From: Pelotomaculum terephthalicicum JT
Lineage (GTDB): Bacteria > Bacillota > Desulfotomaculia > Desulfotomaculales > Pelotomaculaceae
DNA: 64,000 nt
Assembly (NCBI RefSeq): GCF_022410535.1
Contig: NZ_JAKNBL010000014.1
Coordinates: 1-64,000 of the forward strand
Reading direction: 5' to 3'
Below are positions 58,012 through 64,000 of the stretch, one piece after another. The position numbers were made by a program, and so were the translations under genes. The notes under the pieces are model-generated. The model was given only the letters and a program-made list of their open reading frames with translations. It searched no databases and had not been told where the DNA came from. Every line of letters starts with the position of its first letter. The stretch's first letter is position 1.

Positions 58012-58786
58012 TGTCCCGCACCTCCTTCGTAAAGGCTTCATAGGCTTTTGCCACTAAACCGTGAGGGTCGTGAAGATAAATGCTTTTTCCCTGCGCGCTC
58101 GTTTCAGCCGCACGGATAGACAAGGGGATTTCCGTTTGGAAAATGCGCAGTTTGTCGCCATAGTCGCGGCGCAAGATAAAGGAAATGTCCCTGGCAAAGT
58201 TGGTGCGGTTATCCACCATTGTCACCAGAACGCCGTCAATGGTCAGCTTCGGATTGATTTGCCGCCTTACCCTGGCTATGGTTTGTAAAAGCTGCGTCAT
58301 TCCTTTGGCGGGCAGATAATGGGCCTGAACCGGAATAATTACGCTGTCCGCGGCGGCAAGGGCGTTGATGGTCATCATGCCCAGGGAGGGCATACAGTCG
58401 ATCAGCACATAATCATACCTCTCCTTAACAGTATTGATATAGCTGCGCAGCACCGTTTCCCGGCTCATGATGTTGACGAGGGAAACCTCAATGGCCGACA
58501 ACTCAATGTTGCCCGGCATGAGGTCAATGCCTTCCGCATGGTGAAGGATGCCCTCGCCAGGTTCATACGGTTCCTCCAACATGCTTTTTGTTAAAACGGT
58601 CGCCAGTGAAGCAGGTAGATTGTCCGGCTCATGGAAGCCCAACGAATCCGTTAGGTTGCCTTGCGCGTCCGCATCCACTAAAAGCACCTTTTTATCCTGC
58701 ATCACAAGGCCGATACCTAGATTGACCGTTGTGGTCGTTTTGCCCGTTCCGCCTTTTTGGTTGGCAAGGGCGATTACTTTTGACAC
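57962..58786 (-). CDS. parA: ParA/Soj-type partition ATPase
   Basis: A 274-residue deviant Walker ATPase: KGGTGKTTTT at 11-20, then VLLVDADAQGNLTDSLGF and YVLIDCMPSLGMMTINAL. It works with ParB in segregating the element, or as ICE replication helper. Good GGAGG site before the ATG. The 3' end carries the parB start. Confidence 0.92.
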   Translation of the reverse strand: MSKVIALANQKGGTGKTTTTVNLGIGLVMQDKKVLLVDADAQGNLTDSLGFHEPDNLPASLATVLTKSMLEEPYEPGEGILHHAEGIDLMPGNIELSAIEVSLVNIMSRETVLRSYINTVKERYDYVLIDCMPSLGMMTINALAAADSVIIPVQAHYLPAKGMTQLLQTIARVRRQINPKLTIDGVLVTMVDNRTNFARDISFILRRDYGDKLRIFQTEIPLSIRAAETSAQGKSIYLHDPHGLVAKAYEAFTKEVRDIDEKQRKRQHQAGLSR

Positions 58787-59042
58787 TTGAAATTCCTCCT
58801 CTCATACAAAAAAGCCGCTTGCTTTATATGCTCATAAAGCAAACGGCTCTCTACTGTGGTTTATATATAACAAGAGAACATAAACTAAAAATTATGTTCT
58901 CTTGTTCGGTTTATGTTATCCACGATTAACGGGATTATTGGCTATAATAGCAATTTAATAATTCAAAACGATATCATGACAGCATCCGGAATATTGGCAA
59001 GGAGTTGGTATAATAGCAAAAATGCCAATCCTTTTCGCGTAC
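58787..59042. other. Intergenic region between parA and the ABC-3C module
   Basis: About 250 nt: terminator-type hairpin (58814-58850, AGCCG...CGGCT), hairpin A of the module border (58871-58907), and inverted repeat TTGGCA/TGCCAA near 58999-59032 downstream of the ATPase gene. No further gene. Confidence 0.45.
58871..58907. repeat. Border hairpin A of the ABC-3C module
   Basis: ACAAGAGAACATAA and its exact complement enclose ACTAAAAA. A related hairpin (31 of 37 positions) lies at 63342-63379, at the other end of the defence region. Confidence 0.65.
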
Positions 59043-61253
59043 TTAGCCTTTTTCGATATGAACGTTCAAATTATGGTCAACTAATCCAGATATAGAGTCG
59101 GGTACTTCGACTTCGAATGTACCTTTAATTTTTAAATTAAATTTAATACCTAGTTCAGTAAAAACTGCGGAGTTTATCAGCAACTGAATTGTTGTTGACT
59201 CATCAAACAAGCCAAAATGATCAGAAATTTGGGGTTTTACTATGGATTCAAGCAAATCTTCAAGTGCAAAATCTGCTTTACTACCTTTAAGATCAAGTAG
59301 TAATTGTTCGTCCCAATGCCAAGGAATTAACTTGCGCCCTTTTCGCCAACGTTCAACAATGTTAGCATTTGAAATATTCTCGACCACTCTACTTCCAGCA
59401 TGGTCACTAACAATAACTTGTAAAGCACCATTTGTTCTATCAATAGCAGATGAAAAGGTCACAAAAGCTCTTCTTACTGCATCAAATTCTTCAAATTCAG
59501 ATTCCTCATCTTCATCGTCAGGAAAGTGGGTTTGGCTTGGTTGATCTAACACTAATAGGTTTGGAACATAGGGTAAAGACCTGTTAACAAAAAACTCATG
59601 AAGAGCAGACAAAGTTGAAACGTGATATCCTAACCAATTGGCACCACTTCCGATTTCCCACATCCATGCACTCTGACCGTTCTTACTAATAACTTTTATG
59701 GATAATTTTGAAGTGTCTAGTTGAATTAAATCGTCACCGGTTTCTAACTCCATAAGGTTACCATAAAGTTGAGCAAACTTTGATATAAGGAACAGTGCTG
59801 ACTCTTTACGTTCGGCTAAAACAGAGAAATCTACTAATTTAAGTAAATCTTTTTCTTCATTTTCTAGCTCCTTAATTTCATCAACAAGATTACTTCCATC
59901 ATCTATAGTCTTCTGAAAATCCAAGAATTCCTCTAAACGACCAATAAAAATTGCTCGCTGTTGCTTTACAAGCTTCTTTTTATCAGTTTCTTTATTCAGA
60001 GTAGCTAACTCAAATTGAACCTGTCTAAGTTCCTCGCCGATACTACTAATTTCTTTTCTAACTTGTACCTCCTCAGCGTCTAACATCGGCGGGATAACCT
60101 GTATTCCATCCCAAAGTGATTCTACACTACGATGTATGGCACGAAGATTTTCTAGTTCGTCATTAAAGGAAATAGGGTGATTACCACATATTGGGCAGAC
60201 ATAAGGATCGTTTAATTTTTCAGTTAACCATGATATTGAGGACAATCTATCACGTTCTCTGGAAATATTAGATTCAGATATACTTCGTGCCATTGTTAAC
60301 TCACGTAATTGAGTAAGCCTTATTTTTAATGCAGTTAATTGACTAGCTAAAGACGATTCTTTAGCTTTGAGAAATGAAAATCGTTCGGAACTTATTGCAT
60401 AATCTTTAGATTGAAAGGTAAGTAGGTTTTCGTACCAATTCGAAACAATATCCTTCAATCTCATTAATAATACATCAATATCAACATCATTTACTGAGTT
60501 ACTATCGCCTTCTATTAAACCTAATTCTACGGCTACGATATATCGACCACGAACTTCACCTGCAAAATCACGAAGAGCCATTTTTATTGATTCAAGTTTT
60601 CGACGCCTAGACTCAAGTATTTTTCTAATTTCTCGTAACCTGTGTTGCATAATTAATGTATCGGCATCAACAACTCCCAAAACTAAAGGGAAGACCTCCC
60701 TTAGTTTTCTGGCATGATCTTCTTTATCAGTTTTATAAAACATAGTGTATTTATTTGCTACTATCGGCTGTGGTTGAAACATAAAAGCCTTCATATCACC
60801 AAAAGACGGTTTTCCCTTATAACCACTACCGGTTTCAGCAAAATCAGAATCCACTTGAGGTAGTTTCGCTAACCTCGCCAACATTGCTTTAATAATATCA
60901 CGGTTTGTATTTTTAGTTATTAAACTGGGAATTTCAATGTTTCTACCTTCTGATAAGTAAAAGTCGTCAGTGGAGTTTTGGTCATCAGGATCTTTCCGTG
61001 CTATTAACTTTTCGCCTTCTGAAGTATCAACTAGAAGTCCATACCAAGAGGAACTCCTCCTAATTGGGCCAAACTTAGGAATGGAACAATCACTGGAAGC
61101 CAAACAATAATCAATAATCTCAAGAACTGCGGATTTTCCACTTTTACTAGCTCCAGTGACTAAGTTAATAGACGCAGGCTTAAAATTAAGTATTCTTGGA
61201 GATTTTTTTGTATCTTTAGGCCAAATAATTAGCTTCAAAACTACTAGTTTCAT
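59043..61253 (-). CDS. DUF3732 ABC-type ATPase of an ABC-3C conflict system
   Basis: A 736-residue SMC/Rad50-like ATPase: Walker A GASKSGKS at 34-41, a zinc-hook-like CPICGNHP near 351 within coiled coils, the DUF3732 C-terminal part, and Walker B-like LLVLDQPSQTHFPDD near 563. In ABC-3C systems such an ATPase senses invading nucleoprotein or DNA ends and fires an effector. It starts at ATG 61253, one base after the middle-component stop, so the three genes are one operon. AT-rich compared with the ICE core. Family assignment is by memory of ABC-3C descriptions. Confidence 0.85.
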   Translation of the reverse strand: MKLVVLKLIIWPKDTKKSPRILNFKPASINLVTGASKSGKSAVLEIIDYCLASSDCSIPKFGPIRRSSSWYGLLVDTSEGEKLIARKDPDDQNSTDDFYLSEGRNIEIPSLITKNTNRDIIKAMLARLAKLPQVDSDFAETGSGYKGKPSFGDMKAFMFQPQPIVANKYTMFYKTDKEDHARKLREVFPLVLGVVDADTLIMQHRLREIRKILESRRRKLESIKMALRDFAGEVRGRYIVAVELGLIEGDSNSVNDVDIDVLLMRLKDIVSNWYENLLTFQSKDYAISSERFSFLKAKESSLASQLTALKIRLTQLRELTMARSISESNISRERDRLSSISWLTEKLNDPYVCPICGNHPISFNDELENLRAIHRSVESLWDGIQVIPPMLDAEEVQVRKEISSIGEELRQVQFELATLNKETDKKKLVKQQRAIFIGRLEEFLDFQKTIDDGSNLVDEIKELENEEKDLLKLVDFSVLAERKESALFLISKFAQLYGNLMELETGDDLIQLDTSKLSIKVISKNGQSAWMWEIGSGANWLGYHVSTLSALHEFFVNRSLPYVPNLLVLDQPSQTHFPDDEDEESEFEEFDAVRRAFVTFSSAIDRTNGALQVIVSDHAGSRVVENISNANIVERWRKGRKLIPWHWDEQLLLDLKGSKADFALEDLLESIVKPQISDHFGLFDESTTIQLLINSAVFTELGIKFNLKIKGTFEVEVPDSISGLVDHNLNVHIEKG

Positions 61254-61254
61254 G

Positions 61255-61761
61255 CTATGGTTTCACCCCTAAAATAGTCAGATACTCAAAAATAGATAAC
61301 TGGCCGGCCCAAACGCCAAGTTTTTGGGAAGATTTTATAATCTGTTTAGTTTCTAAATTCATCTCTCGGGGTAATTTCAATCGCTTTGAAGGAATAAAAT
61401 AACCTTCAGTAATTTCAATAAAGCCCAAGGCTATGGCACAGTTTAATGATCTGAAGCTTCTCTCTTGAAGATTTTTTATGCGGCTTGCTAAATTAAATAT
61501 AGCCTCATTTTGTGCTACATCAATTTCTGGGTCTCTGTCTAAAATTGATCTAAGACCTGAAGAAACACGACGTTTATTAATTGCTCTTCTTGATACTTCG
61601 TGAAACACAAGAGGTAAAACAGTAATAAGATGCCAGAGAGTTAACTCGTTCTTGTAATTCTTATCTACTGATGAGAAGCCATCAGCAAAAGCCCAAAGTA
61701 CATGTGCACCCAGTACGGAATTCTGCATAATTTCAAATTCGTGGAATACGGCTGTTTTCAT
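61255..61761 (-). CDS. Middle component of the ABC-3C system
   Basis: A 168-residue protein with a helical fold: MQNSVLGAHVLWAFADGFSS, TLWHLITVLPLVFHEVSRRA, SLNCAIALGFIEITEGYFIP. The pattern (short, W/F-rich helices, placed between effector and ABC genes) matches the three-component middle-component families. Its job is to link ATPase and effector. Gene spacing is 5 nt to the effector stop and 1 nt to the ATPase start, so the operon is tightly coupled. Confidence 0.75.
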   Translation of the reverse strand: MKTAVFHEFEIMQNSVLGAHVLWAFADGFSSVDKNYKNELTLWHLITVLPLVFHEVSRRAINKRRVSSGLRSILDRDPEIDVAQNEAIFNLASRIKNLQERSFRSLNCAIALGFIEITEGYFIPSKRLKLPREMNLETKQIIKSSQKLGVWAGQLSIFEYLTILGVKP

Positions 61762-61766
61762 CTAAA

Positions 61767-62945
61767 TTACCTCTTTTTTTTGCTTGCAAGTTCCATGAAT
61801 TTAGGATGCCAGCCAATAGTTGGTTGCTTATTTGGGGTAAAATCCGCTAGCACATGAAAATTCCCACACGATATTGCTTTTGGCATTGGTTCACCATCTA
61901 AAATTGTGTCTTCTGAAAGGGTAGCATCAAGACATTCCTGCCCTTGAATTTCCAAAGTCGCCCAAGATCTTCTTGCAGTTTGACGTTGAACCCTTCTCCA
62001 ACGTGATATTAAATCTTCAAAGTACATATCAAGAGACTCTTCTGAAACAACATCACCATCAGTCCATTTTATTCTTGTATCACGAGCCTGTATATAATGA
62101 ATTATAGCTTCACGTATGAGCGTTTCATCACTTTCAATCCAGTCTAGTTGCTCAACAAAACCAGCGACCTCGAAATCCTGTAAATTTGGGTCTAAGACTG
62201 GTGATACAATTAGTGAAGTCAATGGTGCCACTTTTATACGTCGAATTAAGGCTCGAACCTCTCTATCAAAATCTTCTTTAATTATTGTAAGAGGCAAATT
62301 ATTTTCAACTAAATACATAATCTTTCTCTTTACCCAACCACAAGCTTGATCAAAAATGCTAATTTTCTCAATATCTGAGAAATAACGCAAAGATTGAATT
62401 GCGGCCAAATCCCCCCCGAATTTAGGGCTAACGTTATCAAAAACAAAGATTCGTGAAATTATTCTGGCTAAAGACTCGATTGATAAATTAGAAATAGTTT
62501 TACCATATCCAGCTAAATTTTCTCGAAGGTTATTTGCCTTTGAAGTTAATTCTTCAGCAATCTTTATACAGTCTTCCATTTCTGTTGCTCGCCCTAAACG
62601 GCTAGCAATACTTTCATCAGAAACCTTTCCATTTGTAATAAGGTGGAACTCGGTTATATCCATCAATGAGGGATTAGCGCCGAATTCTTCTGCCCAAATA
62701 TGTAAGGTTTTCCATAAGGCAATGCTCTTATCAGACAATGGGCTATACTTAGCGACAGTTGTTAATTTATCTTGCTCTCGTATTGTTTGGCCATCTTCAA
62801 AATGTACGCTAACATCATCAACATGTTCTATGCCCACCGCAACTACTGAAATGCTACTACTTAAAAGCCTATAAGTAGCGCGGTCAAACTGATAAATATA
62901 GCCTAAAGCTTGACCATATGCAGAGTGTTTGTTGCGAGTTTCCAT
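61767..62945 (-). CDS. Effector/C-terminal component of the ABC-3C system
   Basis: A 392-residue protein: N-terminal 60 residues look like a DUF4297-type restriction-fold nuclease (GYIYQFDRATY, IE40-HVDD44, Q58-x-K60), a possible catalytic set E-D-QxK. The rest is helical (about 100-340) and may be the ABC-3C C-terminal part, ending in Trp-rich RWRRVQRQTARRSWATLEIQ and FHVLADFTPNKQP. It would cut DNA when triggered. ATG at 62945 after AAGGGG. The nuclease prediction rests on a short motif, so it is only moderately certain. Confidence 0.7.
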   Translation of the reverse strand: METRNKHSAYGQALGYIYQFDRATYRLLSSSISVVAVGIEHVDDVSVHFEDGQTIREQDKLTTVAKYSPLSDKSIALWKTLHIWAEEFGANPSLMDITEFHLITNGKVSDESIASRLGRATEMEDCIKIAEELTSKANNLRENLAGYGKTISNLSIESLARIISRIFVFDNVSPKFGGDLAAIQSLRYFSDIEKISIFDQACGWVKRKIMYLVENNLPLTIIKEDFDREVRALIRRIKVAPLTSLIVSPVLDPNLQDFEVAGFVEQLDWIESDETLIREAIIHYIQARDTRIKWTDGDVVSEESLDMYFEDLISRWRRVQRQTARRSWATLEIQGQECLDATLSEDTILDGEPMPKAISCGNFHVLADFTPNKQPTIGWHPKFMELASKKKR

Positions 62946-62998
62946 ATCAGAACCCCTTATAATATTTATTACATGCTAAATATGCTAATCTTTTTATA

Positions 62999-63262
62999 CT
63001 ATGTGGCCACATAAAGTTGCCCATTATTAACCTTTATCCTATACTTTTGTTGCCCTGAAGATGTTTTCTCAATCGCTTGTATAGAATCCTTTGATGTATT
63101 CACGTAATTCAAGAATAATGTACCAAGTAAAAGACGTTGGCTCCGAGAAATCCGATTCCATTCATAACCCTTAAACAAATCTCTTATAAGAAAAACCTCA
63201 TCTTGATTCAAGTTCTCTGTTTCTTGAATGGCAAAATTTAAAAGTTCATTTACATCCGGCAT
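62999..63262 (-). CDS. DUF1413 domain protein
   Basis: An 87-residue soluble protein: MPDVNELLNFAIQETENLNQ, VFLIRDLFKGYEWNRISRSQ, LLLGTLFLNYVN. DUF1413 family, found in Firmicutes with mobile elements; function unknown. It is the first gene of the defence transcription unit (37 nt before the effector-side gene, good GGAGG site), so it may be an extra component or regulator. Confidence 0.75.
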   Translation of the reverse strand: MPDVNELLNFAIQETENLNQDEVFLIRDLFKGYEWNRISRSQRLLLGTLFLNYVNTSKDSIQAIEKTSSGQQKYRIKVNNGQLYVAT

Positions 63263-63341
63263 TAAAGAACCTCCGTAATATTGATGGAAACAACGTTGTT
63301 AATATAAATTATATCAGCTACATGAATTTATTTCCATCAAA

Positions 63342-63379
63342 AAAGAGAACATAAGCCAAAAACCTATGTCCTCTTGTTC
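63342..63379. repeat. Border hairpin B of the ABC-3C module
   Basis: AAAGAGAACATAAG with its near complement CTATGTCCTCTT around a loop; direct-repeat counterpart of 58871-58907. Confidence 0.65.
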
Positions 63380-63396
63380 ATTCATTTTAATTACTG

Positions 63397-63774
63397 CTAA
63401 ACCTGTGCTTTTAGCTCTTGCCGGTATTGGGCGTAATGGTCGCTTAACACATACTCGATAACCCATACTTTAGGTATCCTGTAGGTATTGCGGATGAAAA
63501 AGTATTTTATATGTTTCCCATGTAAAATCTTTCGTGCCGTTTTTTCATTGATGCCGCCCAACATGGCTCTAAATTCATCTAGCGTAACTACATCGGGATA
63601 CGGCTCAAAAAGCCGCTCGTAATATTCTTGATTTTTCACAGTCATCAACTCCTGAAAAGATTTGTCAATGGTAGGATGACTGTTACAATATTGGTTTTTG
63701 ATAATACACGTTCGACATTCCGACGAAAGATGGCCCGGATATCCCTCCAGCATATCCCTCCAATATCCCTCCAA
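63397..63774 (-). CDS. Excisionase-like DNA-binding protein
   Basis: Up to 125 residues with a winged-helix/MerR-like excisionase module at the C-terminus (VVTLDEFRAMLGGINEKTAR, then LHGKHIKYFFIRNTYRIPKV). The N-terminus has a C-x2-C...C cluster (ECRTCIIKNQYC). Two starts are possible: a TTG at 63774, or a GTG at 63639 with AGGAG 9 nt upstream (80 aa), the length usual for Xis. It lies next to the right attachment site, so control of excision is likely. The integrase is not in this window. Confidence 0.7.
   Translation of the reverse strand: MEGYWRDMLEGYPGHLSSECRTCIIKNQYCNSHPTIDKSFQELMTVKNQEYYERLFEPYPDVVTLDEFRAMLGGINEKTARKILHGKHIKYFFIRNTYRIPKVWVIEYVLSDHYAQYRQELKAQV
63739..63773. repeat. Triple 11-bp repeat ATATCCCTCCA
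   Basis: Three copies at 63739-63749, 63752-63762 and 63763-63773, about 165 nt inside the attachment site. Candidate arm-type or Xis-binding sites; they also overlap the start of the excisionase-like frame. Confidence 0.5.
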
Positions 63775-63934
63775 CGTCCAAAATTGATGTCAAAACCGCT
63801 CTTTTGAGAGAGCCTTGGAGTGGTGTGGGTTTCAGGGTTTCAAGTGCCGTGAATGCCCATTATACAAGGCTTTTCGCGGTCTGAGGATTCCGGTAGAGTA
63901 CGTTGCATTCCCGATGCTTCCGGTGATGTTTTGG
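63775..63934. other. Non-coding end region of the element
   Basis: About 160 nt with no gene between the excisionase-like gene and the tRNA fragment. Several short dyads (CCGGTAGAG, GTTTCAGGGTTTC) may be recombinase binding sites. Confidence 0.4.
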
Positions 63935-63991
63935 GACTCAAAATCTACTGCTCGCAAGAGCGTGGGGGTTCGATTCCCTTCCGCGCCACCA
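63935..63991 (+). other. Right attachment site: 3' part of tRNA-Leu(CAA)
   Basis: From GACTCAAAATCTAC the sequence reads as tRNA-Leu: anticodon loop CTCAAAA (anticodon CAA at 63939-63941), long variable arm (GCTCGCAAGAGC), T arm GGGGGTTCGATTCCCTT, acceptor CCGCGCC, then ACCA at 63988-63991. The 5' half is absent: the anticodon stem 5' strand here is TGGGA, not the GTAGA needed, and no GGCGCGG exists upstream. This is what remains when an element integrates in the anticodon/3' end of a tRNA gene. Confidence 0.8.
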
Positions 63992-64000
63992 AAAAGACAA

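Noticed and set aside
63901-63991. Complete tRNA-Leu gene
   Set aside because: No 5' acceptor, D arm or anticodon 5' strand is present; only the 3' part exists.
1-64000. CRISPR array
   Set aside because: No regular direct repeat-spacer pattern was seen; repeats found are palindromes, IS21 ends or triplets.

Overview
The window looks like DNA from a Gram-positive, spore-forming Clostridia-type bacterium (Bacillota). The evidence is strong AAGGAGG ribosome binding sites, frequent GTG/TTG starts, Spo0E-, SleB- and BlaI/M56-type genes, copper-amine-oxidase-N domains, and an integrative conjugative element (ICE) whose gene set (Maff2, PrgI, PcfB/DUF3801, DUF3848, TnpV, giant methylase-helicase) is typical of Tn1549-like elements. 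No species can be named from the sequence alone.

Region 1 (1-12.5 kb) is AT-rich and mosaic. It holds a cysteine desulfurase, two lipoproteins, other secreted proteins, two peptidoglycan-hydrolase-like proteins without signal peptides, a BlaI repressor with an M56 sensor fused to an M23 domain, an IS1182 transposase remnant, a probable group II intron remnant and a duplicated 83-bp palindromic repeat. A sigma factor of the TcdR/BotR/UviA kind (11233-11805) is encoded here. Five promoters with one architecture (TTTACA, exactly 16 nt, CTCTTT-like) sit in front of it and four other genes, so an autoregulated small regulon is likely.

Region 2 (12.5-30.1 kb) is the GC-richer transfer module, almost all on the minus strand: lytic M23 protein, VirB4, PrgI, TrbL-like channel, Maff2 pilin-like protein, VirD4 coupling protein, PcfB, relaxase, MobC and a palindrome-rich oriT candidate. 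An IS21-family element (27334-29970, 5-bp target duplication TCAAG) splits a DpnD/PcfM-like gene that also carries two frameshifts.

Region 3 (30.1-36.07 kb) is AT-rich cargo: an HNH nuclease, two unknown genes organised like integron gene cassettes (attC-like palindromes, no integrase seen), a ParE toxin gene with two stop codons next to its small antitoxin, an XRE regulator and a GNAT gene with a small partner (possible toxin-antitoxin pair).

Region 4 (36.07-58.8 kb) is the maintenance and pilus module: primase/toprim protein, a 2561-residue methylase-helicase with a TnpV gene nested in another frame, small ICE genes, then a complete Tad/Flp-like pilus operon (prepilin peptidase, CARDB surface protein, TadE-like and DUF4320 pseudopilins, two Flp-like pilins, TadC, TadB, CpaF, CpaE, CpaB), and ParB/ParA.

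Region 5 (58.8-64 kb) is an AT-rich three-gene ABC-3C-type conflict system (effector, middle component, DUF3732 ABC ATPase) plus a DUF1413 gene, flanked by two similar 37-38 bp hairpins. An excisionase-like gene follows, and then the element ends in the 3' part of a tRNA-Leu(CAA) gene (63935-63991), the expected right attachment site. The left attachment site is not visible, so region 1 may be cargo or host chromosome.
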